Assembly: GCA_001917175.1 (NCBI GenBank)
Contig: MNTV01000037.1
Coordinates: forward strand, 62,586 to 119,159
Direction of reading: 5' to 3'
DNA from: Azospirillum sp. 51_20
GTDB taxonomy: Bacteria > Pseudomonadota > Alphaproteobacteria > RF32 > CAG-239
DNA length: 56,574 nucleotides
In this document: positions 1-7,268 of the stretch, in pieces
Numbering within the stretch: position 1 is the stretch's first letter
Layout of the letters: each line of letters begins with the position of its first letter
The notes under the pieces: model-generated
What the model was told of the DNA's origin: nothing
What the model saw: only the letters and a program-made list of their open reading frames with translations
Databases searched by the model: none
Made by a program: the position numbers and the translations under genes

Positions 1-1
1 G

Positions 2-343
2 AAGATTTCATGGCTGACGATTTTGCGGCCGGAAAAGATTGTGCAGGACAGTCAAGCCGGAGCAGTCTACGAGTGGACGGATTGTCGCCTGCTGGAAAAC
101 CGGATCGGTTACGTGAAGCTTGAATGCGATAATCCTTACAGAAAAAATAAAGGGGGAAGACGAGATATATTGGAATATACGATAGAAAGAGAAGGTTATG
201 AAGAAGGAACGCTGATGGTGAGACATGATTGGGTAGGATCAGTGAGTTATTATACCATAAAAGATCCGGATTACGGCAGGGAAGCGGAACCGGCGGCAAA
301 AGCGGACGAAGGAAACGGGGAAAGTGATATTCTGATTATCTGA
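2..343 (+). CDS. Small protein, C-terminal part (cut by window edge), paralogue of the next gene
   Basis: The reading frame is open from the left edge, so the start lies outside the window. The visible part begins KISWLTILRPEK and runs to a TGA at 341-343. It is nearly identical to the C-terminal two thirds of the next gene (357-818), including the shared YTIEREGYEEGTL and YYTIKDPDYG segments and the last residues SDILII. It carries a short insertion (about residues 39-57 of the visible part) that the next copy lacks. I do not recognise the family. The neighbouring copy has a signal peptide, so this one is probably exported too. The pair is a recent tandem duplication. Confidence 0.7.
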   Translation, partial: KISWLTILRPEKIVQDSQAGAVYEWTDCRLLENRIGYVKLECDNPYRKNKGGRRDILEYTIEREGYEEGTLMVRHDWVGSVSYYTIKDPDYGREAEPAAKADEGNGESDILII

Positions 344-356
344 AAGGCGGACAAAG

Positions 357-818
357 ATGCAAATGACAGGAGCGGCGGCAGCGCTTTTCTTGCTGATTTT
401 GTCGGGTGCGGCGGAAGCGGGAGAGGCGGTTTCCGCGACGGGAAAAAAATTTGTTGCGGCGGAAGCGGGAGAGGCGGTTTCCGCGACGGGAAAAAAATTT
501 GTTGACGAGAGGTTTTATCAGATTTTGGAACCGTTTTCGAAGATTTCATGGCTGACGATTTTGCGGCCGGAAAAGATTGTGCAGGACAGTCAAGCCGGAG
601 CAGTCTACGAGTGGACGGATTGTCGCCTGCTGGAAAACAGTGTTGTAGAATATACGATAGAAAGAGAAGGTTATGAAGAAGGAACGCTGATGGTAAGACG
701 TGACTGGATGGGATCAGTGAGTTATTATACCATAAAAGATCCGGATTACGGCAAGGAAGAGGAACCGGCGGCAAAAACGGACGAAGGAAACGGGAAAAGT
801 GATATTCTGATTATCTGA
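357..818 (+). CDS. Small secreted protein of unknown function, tandem paralogue
   Basis: The 153-residue product starts with a short N-terminus, a hydrophobic stretch (AAALFLLILSG) and a plausible signal-peptidase site after AEA, so it is probably periplasmic or secreted. Residues about 18-49 hold an exact in-frame 16-residue duplication (AAEAGEAVSATGKKFV twice) encoded by a perfect 48-bp tandem repeat. The rest matches the gene upstream almost residue for residue. Fourteen bases separate the upstream stop from this ATG, with AAGGCGGA as a possible ribosome site. The 3' end overlaps the convergent glycosyltransferase gene by 8 bp. The function is unknown. Confidence 0.7.
   Translation: MQMTGAAAALFLLILSGAAEAGEAVSATGKKFVAAEAGEAVSATGKKFVDERFYQILEPFSKISWLTILRPEKIVQDSQAGAVYEWTDCRLLENSVVEYTIEREGYEEGTLMVRRDWMGSVSYYTIKDPDYGKEEEPAAKTDEGNGKSDILII
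408..503 (+). repeat. Perfect tandem duplication, 2 x 48 bp
   Basis: Two identical 48-bp units lie at 408-455 and 456-503 inside the coding sequence. They keep the frame and duplicate 16 residues just after the signal peptide. The lack of any difference between the units points to a very recent event or to a site that can expand and contract. Confidence 0.9.
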
Positions 819-1869
819 AAGGCGTTTGCCTGTTTTCAGGTGACAGAGAGCTGTAAAAGCTTTGCAAAACCGGGTCGGCATTTATGGTTTGACGAATGTC
901 GTCGTGACGGTTGATCCATGAAAGGGTTTTTTCTGCCAGTTGTTTTTGAGGTTTTTCGGCGGCCCGTTTCAGATGCCAGCCGGCGTGATCATACAGGAAA
1001 CGACAAAAATGGAGGGAGAGGGAAGGCAGCAGCTTTTTCTCTTTCAGGTAATCGTAAACCATGTCAAAAGCTTCAACAATGTCAAGCAGTTGCGTGGTTG
1101 CGGCGGAAACATGGGTGATTGAGGCCGCGTTATCGGTGCGGTAACAGTAAAGCGGGCGGTTAAGCAGGCAAATTTTTCCGGCGGATGTGATGGTTTTTAT
1201 ATGAAAGATTACGTCTTCAAAAACGAATCCTTCCGGAAATTCGATTTTGCGCTTGCGGATAAATCCGCGGCGGTAAAGTTTGCACCAGACGGCAACCCGG
1301 CTGAATATTTTTCCGCTGATTTGCTGATAGGTAAAGGCGTCGTTTTCGTTTTTTCCGTAATGTGCGGCGGGCAGGTTGGCGGTTTTAACGCCGTTGTCGG
1401 TGTACGGAGAGTAGCCGAAAAGGCAAATGTCCGCATCGTGGCGGGTAATTTGCCGGTATAATGACGACAAAGTTTCGGGGTGCAGCAAGTCGTCGCTGTC
1501 AACAAACAGAACATATTGTCCTTTGGCTTTTTTTAATCCGGCATTGCGGGCGGCGGAAAGGCCGCGGTTGTTCTGACAAATAAGGCGAATGCGCCGGTCT
1601 TTTGCGGCGTAACGGCTGAGAATTTCGTTACAGCCGTCGGTCGAGCCGTCGTTGACGCAGATGATTTCAAACGGTAAAAACGTTTGTTTGATCAGACTGT
1701 CCAAACATTGCGGGAGATATTTTTCCACGTTGTAAACCGGAACGATAACCGAAATCAGCGGTCGGAAAAACATTTGCATCCGGGAACGGAGAGAAATGGA
1801 AAAGCGAAAGCCGCAAAACGTGATTTTCCGGCCTTTTGGGGTATATTCAAGTGAGAAAAGTCTGATCAT
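811..1869 (-). CDS. Family 2 glycosyltransferase (GT-A fold)
   Basis: The 352-residue protein has a typical GT2 catalytic domain from about residue 38: SVIVPVYNVEKYLPQCLDSL, the nucleotide-binding NDGSTDG, the NRGLSAARNAGL segment and the metal-binding DxD motif in FVDSDD. Such enzymes transfer a sugar from a nucleotide sugar to a lipid- or glycan-bound acceptor, usually at the cytoplasmic face during polysaccharide, LPS or glycoprotein glycan assembly. The N-terminal 30 residues before MQMFF are basic and could be a membrane-proximal extension, or the real start may be the internal ATG. No clear Shine-Dalgarno site is seen. No other glycan genes are adjacent, so the acceptor cannot be inferred. 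Confidence 0.85.
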   Translation of the reverse strand: MIRLFSLEYTPKGRKITFCGFRFSISLRSRMQMFFRPLISVIVPVYNVEKYLPQCLDSLIKQTFLPFEIICVNDGSTDGCNEILSRYAAKDRRIRLICQNNRGLSAARNAGLKKAKGQYVLFVDSDDLLHPETLSSLYRQITRHDADICLFGYSPYTDNGVKTANLPAAHYGKNENDAFTYQQISGKIFSRVAVWCKLYRRGFIRKRKIEFPEGFVFEDVIFHIKTITSAGKICLLNRPLYCYRTDNAASITHVSAATTQLLDIVEAFDMVYDYLKEKKLLPSLSLHFCRFLYDHAGWHLKRAAEKPQKQLAEKTLSWINRHDDIRQTINADPVLQSFYSSLSPENRQTPFR

Positions 1870-2081
1870 GACAATGCCGCATTAAAACGTTCGTTTTTTT
1901 GCGGCACGCCTTAGTGTCTGCTTTGTCCGGGCAAAATAAGGAATTGACTTTATTTTTCTTTTTGCCTAGCATGTAGAAAATTAACCAACGTTTATGTTAA
2001 AAAAATAACAGCCTTGCGGTTAAACAAACGGCGGAAAAATGTTGCGGAGAAAATAATTTCTTTAATTGTAAAAAAATGTTG

Positions 2082-2110
2082 TTGACATTTGTATGAAAAT
2101 GCAATAGAAC
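2082..2110 (+). promoter_or_regulatory. Sigma-70 promoter of tRNA-Gln
   Basis: A perfect -35 TTGACA (2082-2087) is followed by 17 bases and a -10-like TAGAAC (2105-2110), about 20 bases before the tRNA 5' end. Confidence 0.65.
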
Positions 2111-2129
2111 TGTCCCAGTTTCTGATGAT

Positions 2130-2203
2130 TGCCCCATCGTCTAACGGCAGGACAGCGCACTCTGACTGCGTTAATCGTGGTTCGAATCCATGTGGGGCAG
2201 CCA
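2130..2203 (+). tRNA. tRNA-Gln (anticodon CTG)
   Basis: A complete cloverleaf of 74 nt including an encoded CCA. The acceptor arm TGCCCCA pairs with TGGGGCA. The anticodon stem GCGCA/TGCGT encloses the loop CTCTGAC, giving anticodon CTG for CAG codons. The T-arm contains TGGTTCGAATCCATG. The discriminator base is G. Confidence 0.93.
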
Positions 2204-2206
2204 AGC

Positions 2207-2240
2207 ATAAAAAAGCACCCTTCAATGGGTGTTTTTTTAT
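2207..2240 (+). terminator. Rho-independent terminator after tRNA-Gln
   Basis: GCACCC-TTCAAT-GGGTGT hairpin flanked by an A-run and a T7 tract directly downstream of the tRNA. Confidence 0.75.
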
Positions 2241-2246
2241 GCTTGA

Positions 2247-2400
2247 TGTTATGGCTCTTGGATTTGAACCACGAGAAAAGTGGTTCGGCTACAAGCGAAA
2301 GGCCGGCATCAGCCGGCCGGTGCGCGAAGCGTATGAGCGTAGTGGAATGAGCCTTTGCATGCAAAGGTCGAAGACAATCCATGTGGAGCAGCCAATTTGT
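2247..2400. repeat. tRNA-like remnant segment after tRNA-Gln
   Basis: A 19-base stretch at 2376-2394, ending at the tRNA 3' terminus (AATCCATGTGG, one changed base, GCAGCCA), repeats 2187-2205 of tRNA-Gln. On the opposite strand at about 2250-2275 there is a second T-arm-like stretch (GTGGTTCAAATCC followed by AAGAGCCA). Between them lie a GGCCGG/CCGGCC hairpin and a CCTTTGCATGCAAAGG palindrome. Short frames cross the region on both strands but none has a ribosome site or protein-like composition. It could be a leftover of integration at the tRNA end or decayed tRNA genes. Confidence 0.4.
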
Positions 2401-2402
2401 AC

Positions 2403-2438
2403 AGGCTTGCGATTTTTGATCGCAAGCCTTTGTTTTTT
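2403..2438 (+). terminator. Strong rho-independent terminator
   Basis: Perfect 11-bp stem AGGCTTGCGAT / ATCGCAAGCCT with a 5-base loop, followed by TTGTTTTTTC. It ends the tRNA-Gln region. Confidence 0.85.
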
Positions 2439-2650
2439 CTTGTGTTTTACGGTTCGAATTGATGGATTTCCAGGAGATTTTAAATTCTCCGTTTTTCGCC
2501 GTAACTGTTGCCGGATAACGGTTCGGAGTTGGTGCCGTTAAGCCGAGGAAAGTTTGTGCGAAACGGCAGAAATCGGATGGAAAATTTTTCCCGGTTGATA
2601 TTTTTAAAAAAAATGATATTATAAAATAGTAATATTTAAAAATTTTGCTT

Positions 2651-2899
2651 ATGATTAAAACAATTATTGAAATCATCGTATTGATGGTTTGTGTCGCAGC
2701 ACTTGGTGCTATGGTATATTGCCTGATAGGTTCCGTAAAGTTTTACAAGGAAGAAAAGCGTAAAAGAATAGAATCAGAAAGGGTTTTACGTTCGTGGGGA
2801 CATGAACCGTCGTATGTTGTAAAGAAAAGAGAGAGGCGGGAAAAAATAAAAAGATTTTTTTCGCCGGTTTTCTTTATGAAGAAAAGACCTTCCGTTTAA
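2651..2899 (+). CDS. Small single-pass membrane protein
   Basis: An 82-residue product with one N-terminal transmembrane helix (about residues 3-25, rich in I, V, L, A and M) followed by a very basic cytoplasmic tail (KEEKRKRIESERV, KKRERREKIKRFF). The positive-inside rule puts the C-terminus in the cytoplasm. A TTG six bases upstream is an alternative start; I prefer the ATG. There is no strong ribosome site. A terminator overlaps the end of the gene. No family is recognised. Such proteins can be small envelope-associated factors, but nothing here shows the role. Confidence 0.55.
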   Translation: MIKTIIEIIVLMVCVAALGAMVYCLIGSVKFYKEEKRKRIESERVLRSWGHEPSYVVKKRERREKIKRFFSPVFFMKKRPSV

Positions 2900-2913
2900 G
2901 GGGGTCTTTTTTT
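2882..2913 (+). terminator. Rho-independent terminator
   Basis: AAAAGACC pairs with GGTCTTTT and a T7 tract follows. The stem starts within the last codons of the upstream gene. Confidence 0.75.
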
Positions 2914-2945
2914 ATGCTTTAAACGTTTGCATAAGCTGATGGTTT
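2911..2945 (+). repeat. Dispersed intergenic repeat, copy 1 (decayed)
   Basis: The core TGCTTTAAACGTTTGCATAA (2915-2934) starts in the T-tract of the preceding terminator. It matches the cores at 3701 and 9063. Only fragments of the rest of the repeat (a CGGCAAGTGTT piece near 2990) can still be recognised. Confidence 0.6.
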
Positions 2946-3157
2946 GCCGGTACGAGGCTTGAATGCGGGGGACGGGAGGAAAAACGGCAAGTGTTGTTTG
3001 CGTCGGCGGAGAGGAACTTGTGATGTCGACTTCGGTTGTACAGCGTATCGTTTGTTTTTTGATATTTCAGATGATTTTTGCGATCGCGGAAAGGTTTATT
3101 TAAAAGCGGGAAAAAGTGGTTACTTGGTTGGTTGAACAAATGTTGAAGGAGATTCTC

Positions 3158-3637
3158 ATGAAAACAGGAAAAAACGTTTTGGCGCTCGTTTTGGCTGCCG
3201 TCGGCGGTTTGGGCTGTGAATGTGCGTCCGCGTCCGAATTTTCGCAAACGATGACATTGAAAACGGATGCCGTTTTGTCGGTAAACGTTGGCCGACGTAT
3301 GTTTAACCCATCACAAGGAGTATTTAAAATGTCTCAAAACAATACAACGGAATCAGCCGGTGCTTGGGAAGCGACCAAAGAAGGCACGGCCAAAGCTTGG
3401 GACAAGACCAAGGAAGTGAGCGGCAACGCCTGGGATGCAACCAAGGAAGGAACTGCCAAGGCAGGGAATGCGGTTGCCGAGAAGTCCGGCGATGCCTGGG
3501 AAGCGACTAAGGAAGGCACGGCCAAAGCCTGGGACAAGACCAAGGAAGTGAGCGGCGATGCCTGGGATGCAACCAAGGAAGGAACCGCCAAGGCGTGGGA
3601 CAAGACCAAGGAAGCAGTTTCGGGAACAGCCGACTGA
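3158..3637 (+). CDS. LEA-like 11-mer repeat protein with N-terminal export signal (internal start at 3329)
   Basis: From the ATG at 3158 (AAGGAG six bases before it) the frame encodes 159 residues. It opens with a signal-peptide-like N-terminus (MKTGKNVLALVLAAVGG, then GCECASA). A second ATG in frame at 3329 has its own AAGGAG eight bases upstream and would give a 102-residue cytoplasmic form starting MSQNN. From AWEATKEGTAK the protein is exactly eight consecutive 11-mers of the types AWEATKEGTAK and AWDKTKEVSGN, arranged as four 22-residue units. That is the amphipathic pattern of group 3 LEA and similar lipid- or stress-associated proteins. It is probably a desiccation, osmotic or envelope stress protein. 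Which start is used cannot be settled here. Confidence 0.7.
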   Translation: MKTGKNVLALVLAAVGGLGCECASASEFSQTMTLKTDAVLSVNVGRRMFNPSQGVFKMSQNNTTESAGAWEATKEGTAKAWDKTKEVSGNAWDATKEGTAKAGNAVAEKSGDAWEATKEGTAKAWDKTKEVSGDAWDATKEGTAKAWDKTKEAVSGTAD

Positions 3638-3667
3638 CGGATTGCCCGGTTGTCTGTGCAATAAAAC

Positions 3668-3699
3668 AAAACTCCGCGTTTGCGGAGTTTTGTATTTTT
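3668..3699 (+). terminator. Rho-independent terminator
   Basis: AAAACTCCGC / GCGGAGTTTT stem with a GTTT loop and a downstream T-tract, placed 30 bases after the 11-mer repeat gene. Confidence 0.85.
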
Positions 3700-3828
3700 A
3701 CGCTTTAAACGTCTGCATAAGCAGGCAGACGTCAGGCACATCAGCCCGGTTGCAGAGCTTCGGAGCCGGGCGTTTGAGCTTTAAAGCGGTTGAGGCCGCC
3801 GGCGTCGGCCGGCGGGAGTTTATTTTAA
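3696..3828 (+). repeat. Dispersed intergenic repeat, copy 2
   Basis: Starts in the T-tract of the preceding terminator with the core CGCTTTAAACGTCTGCATAA. Its distal half (GCGTTTGAGCTTTAAAGCGG onward, 3769-3822) aligns with 9141-9194 of copy 3 at roughly three bases in four. It contains several short GC-rich inverted repeats. Confidence 0.65.
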
Positions 3829-4011
3829 CTTGATCTGAGTTGTCGTGCAGTTGTCGTTGGAAACAGTGCCCATGAAAGCATTCATGTGAACCTGACATTT
3901 TTCGATGGTCAGGCCGTTGTTGCCGTCCGACGAAATGCCGGTAACAAAAGGGCCGGCGTTGGTGCAGGCGGCCAGCAGGGAGACCAGTACGGCCGTAAAG
4001 ATTTTTTTCAT
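3820..4011 (-). CDS. Small lipoprotein of unknown function
   Basis: A 63-residue precursor with the classic lipoprotein signal MKKIFTAVLVSLLAAC, where the lipobox Cys is residue 16. The mature part is about 48 residues with the segments GPFVTGISSDGNN and CTTTQIKLK and two further Cys residues. It should be anchored in the outer or inner membrane by its lipidated N-terminus. GAGGT lies five bases before the ATG, and a TATAAT box on the minus strand (4042-4047) is a likely -10. No family is recognised with confidence. Confidence 0.75.
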   Translation of the reverse strand: MKKIFTAVLVSLLAACTNAGPFVTGISSDGNNGLTIEKCQVHMNAFMGTVSNDNCTTTQIKLK

Positions 4012-4247
4012 TTTTACCTCTTTATGTAGTTAAACGGCTACATTATAGAGTAATAATATGTAATATAAACACTTAAATCTTTTTTTTCCCATTTTTTTTG
4101 CAGAGGCAGTTGTTTGCAAAATGGTGGTAATGACCGGTTATGCCGCGCCGGGACAAACTCTGCGTTTGTCCTTTGCCGGAAGTTTGCGGAAGCTGTCGGC
4201 GCTGCATTTGTTTTGCGTTTGCAAAATGCGGAAACCGGCAATGACGG

Positions 4248-7082
4248 TTAAAAGTCGAATTGCAGTCCGACGTTGATTTCCCACGAGAGGGTTACTTTGC
4301 CGCCGACCTGGGCGGCCGCTTCGACATATGCCGACCAGTCGTCTTTCAAAGCGGCATTGAGACCAAGGCCGAATTCGTAATGTACGGAGGACAGCTTTTC
4401 GGTGATTTTGTAATCCGCCACTTTGACCGCGATTTTTCCATCCCAGTCATAGACCAGATTGAAACGGCCGTACGCTTCGATCAGAGCATCGTTGTCGAGT
4501 TTGAAACCGCGGCCGGCGGCAACCCCCGCTTCGGTGCTCAGATAGTCGGCGTCGGAAGCGTTTATCAGTGTATTGAAACTGGTGCGGTAACGCAGGCCGT
4601 TGATCATCATGTAATCTGCTCCGACAGAAGGTTCTATGAACCAGCCTTCGGCGAAATCGAACCGGCGGCCGGCGAAAACAGAGGCCTGCCAGCTGTTGGT
4701 GTCGTATTTGCTGATGACACCGGTGCCGTCGGGCATGTGGCTGGTGATTTTCTGATCGTGCCAGAAATAGGAACCGACAATGTTGATGAAATATCGGTCG
4801 GCGGTGTTGAAAGCGGAATACAGTCCCAGACTGTAAGTGTTGCCGTTGCCTTTGCCGGAGCGGTCATATTTTTGCCGGGAGTCCGTATATCCGCCGTAAA
4901 ATCCCAGACTGAGAATGTTGCCGCCGTTGCTCCAAACGTCGCGGTCATAACCGGTTTCCAAGCCGAAAACGTTAATACGGCTGCCGGTGTCGTCTTTGAA
5001 TTTGAATTTGATGCGGCGGCCCAGGCTTTTGATCCATAATCCGTTTTTGGGAGAGGAAGAGCCGGGGGCGGTGCGGAGGTGGTTGTATACCGGACTGAGG
5101 TGAGTGTAGAAAAGCGAAGACAGGGAAGCAAACGTGTTTTTTGCGATCAGGGAAGTGTCTGTCAACTGTTCGGTGCGCACCAATACCCAGTTGCCGTTTT
5201 CTTCGCGGAGATTATAGTGAAAGGCGCCGATGTCAACGGCGTTGCCGACCAGGTAAAAACTGTCGTGCGCGCCGGCTGCCTCGTCTATGATTTTGAATTC
5301 GGAAAGCAGGCTGCTCTCCATGCTGTAGTCATGAATGACAAGGCCGAAACTGCCGTCTCCGTTCTCAATGTTGATATGGTCGGATTGGTTTTGGCTTAAG
5401 TTGCTGTTCAGATAAAAACGTCCCCGGCCGTTTAGATTTTTGATGTTCAGGGATGAAAAAGAAGAACCTCGGACGAAGTTGACGGTTGAGTTGTCGAGCG
5501 AGAGGTCAAAAATGGCATTGCTGCCGAGAATGTTCAGGGTTCCGCCGGAGAATTCGGTTTGTCCGCTCAAGTTGCCGCCGGCCTGTAAATAAACGATGCC
5601 GCCGTTTTGGATTTTGGTGTTGCGGGAAGTGCCGCCGGCATAAATCCATTGTATGCCTTTGTCGCGGATGACGGTGTCTTCGGCCGTGCCGCCGGATTCG
5701 ATTCCCTGAAGGGCATAAGTGAAGATTTCTGTGTTTTTGGCGATGCCGCCGGCATGAATCCATTGAATGCCTTGTTGAAATACGGCCGTGCCGTCTGCGG
5801 TACCGTCGTTGTCGACGTTTTGCAAACCGTTGTAACCGATCAGTGTTCCGACGGCCCGGCCGCCGGCGGAAATTTGCTGCACACCGCCGTTCCAAACAGC
5901 GGTGCCGTCGGCCAGACCGCCGTTTTTAACGTCTTGCAGGCCTTGTTCCGTAATTTGCGTGTTGCGGGCGATGCCGCCGGCCGAGATCCATTGCATCCCT
6001 TGCAGGGTGACGGTTGTTCCGTCGGCCAGTCCGCCGTTTTCTATGTTCTGAAGGCCGCTGTTTTCAACGGTGTTTTTTTGTGCGGTGCCGCCGTCGTTGA
6101 TTTGCTGAATGCCGTTTTGGCCGATGAATGTTTGTTCCGCGAGTCCGCCGTTTTCAATTTCCTGAAAGCCGCCGTTGACGATCCGCGTGTTTTGTGCGGT
6201 GCCGCCGTTATAGATCGTCTGAATGCCGTTGCCGCTGAGAACGGCGTTCAGAACTTTGCCGCCGCTTTCCACGTTTTGTCGTCCGCCGGAAACGGTACTG
6301 CCGGTTTCCGTACCGTAAACATATTGGGTGCCGCCGCTGACGATGGTGTTGGCGGAAGACGCGTCGTCGTTGATTTCCATGGTGCCGCCGGTCAGCCTGG
6401 TGCCGTCGGCATGCCCGTTGCCGGCAATGATCAGCGTGGCGTCATCGGCGACGGAGGCGCCGTTTATCGAACCGAAGACGTCCAACAGGGCGGAACCGGA
6501 AGCAATGGTGTTTTCGGCTCGTCCGCCTTCGTTTATCTGCTGCGTGCCGTCTTTTATTACGGTGCCGGAAGCGACGCCGCCGCTGCGGATTTCCTGAATG
6601 CCGCCGTTGACGGTTGAATTTTTGTCCGTTCCGGAAATGTACTGGTGTCCGGAATTGAGAACCGTGCCGTCGGCGTTTGCCCCGGCTGAAACAAAGAAGC
6701 TGCCGCCGTTGACGGTTGTGTTCCAGGCGTAGCCGCCGGCGTTGACATCGATTGTTCCGTACGAATCGACGCTTGAAGAATAGGCCCGGCCGTTGATTTC
6801 CATTACGCCGTAATATTGGACGCCGGTATTGTAGGAAACGCCGCCTTTTAAAACTTCCTGTTTGCCGTAGGGGAAAATGTTGCTGTTGTGTGTTGTTCCC
6901 CCGTTCATAACCTGTTGAACGCCGGAAACGGTAAAGTTGTTTGCTTCGCCGAAGACCTTTTGGGTGACAATGGAATGGACGTCGCCGCCGTTGACGACGG
7001 TACCGGCCGGAATTTCGGCGGTAATGGCGCCGGCAGCGGCCGGCAGGACGGTGAAAAACAGCGTCAATGTATATTTTTTCAT
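4248..7082 (-). CDS. AIDA-type autotransporter adhesin (type Va secretion)
   Basis: The product is 944 residues from the ATG at 7082. Fourteen more codons upstream are open but lack a start context. Residues 1-20 form a Sec signal peptide (MKKYTLTLFFTVLPAAAGA). Residues about 25-500 are a passenger of about 20 imperfect repeats of roughly 19-20 residues with the recurring pattern NGG(T/L)A.NT.I..GG.Q.I..GG, matching AIDA/strand-loop-strand repeats that form a beta-helix. A linker follows, then a C-terminal beta-barrel of about 270 residues that ends in an aromatic residue (QFDF), as needed for Bam-dependent insertion. The passenger should be displayed at the surface as an adhesin or colonisation factor. 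The barrel strands contain typical alternating patterns (SLGFYGGYTDSR, SWQASVFAGRRF). The gene stands alone. Confidence 0.92.
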   Translation of the reverse strand: MKKYTLTLFFTVLPAAAGAITAEIPAGTVVNGGDVHSIVTQKVFGEANNFTVSGVQQVMNGGTTHNSNIFPYGKQEVLKGGVSYNTGVQYYGVMEINGRAYSSSVDSYGTIDVNAGGYAWNTTVNGGSFFVSAGANADGTVLNSGHQYISGTDKNSTVNGGIQEIRSGGVASGTVIKDGTQQINEGGRAENTIASGSALLDVFGSINGASVADDATLIIAGNGHADGTRLTGGTMEINDDASSANTIVSGGTQYVYGTETGSTVSGGRQNVESGGKVLNAVLSGNGIQTIYNGGTAQNTRIVNGGFQEIENGGLAEQTFIGQNGIQQINDGGTAQKNTVENSGLQNIENGGLADGTTVTLQGMQWISAGGIARNTQITEQGLQDVKNGGLADGTAVWNGGVQQISAGGRAVGTLIGYNGLQNVDNDGTADGTAVFQQGIQWIHAGGIAKNTEIFTYALQGIESGGTAEDTVIRDKGIQWIYAGGTSRNTKIQNGGIVYLQAGGNLSGQTEFSGGTLNILGSNAIFDLSLDNSTVNFVRGSSFSSLNIKNLNGRGRFYLNSNLSQNQSDHINIENGDGSFGLVIHDYSMESSLLSEFKIIDEAAGAHDSFYLVGNAVDIGAFHYNLREENGNWVLVRTEQLTDTSLIAKNTFASLSSLFYTHLSPVYNHLRTAPGSSSPKNGLWIKSLGRRIKFKFKDDTGSRINVFGLETGYDRDVWSNGGNILSLGFYGGYTDSRQKYDRSGKGNGNTYSLGLYSAFNTADRYFINIVGSYFWHDQKITSHMPDGTGVISKYDTNSWQASVFAGRRFDFAEGWFIEPSVGADYMMINGLRYRTSFNTLINASDADYLSTEAGVAAGRGFKLDNDALIEAYGRFNLVYDWDGKIAVKVADYKITEKLSSVHYEFGLGLNAALKDDWSAYVEAAAQVGGKVTLSWEINVGLQFDF

Positions 7083-7268
7083 GACAGACCCCGATTTGCG
7101 ACTGTTGTGCGGATATATGTCCAAAGATATAATTGCCGATGGGAAAAATTAAAGCCGTCGGCGGCCGGTTGTCTGATATGTTTGATTTTGCGGTTGCGTA
7201 ATCGGAAATTTATGTTAGCCTGAAAACAATGACGTTTATTCTGTCGCTTATTTCTGAACGGAGAGCTT

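Noticed and set aside
4038..4241. Minus-strand frame downstream of the autotransporter
   Set aside because: Low-complexity composition, no ribosome site; overlaps a small hairpin (GGACAAA/TTTGTCC) and the promoter of the lipoprotein gene.
4260..6617. Long plus-strand frames inside the autotransporter gene
   Set aside because: They mirror the repeat structure of the minus-strand gene; their Gly/Ala/Val-rich products lack starts and family patterns.
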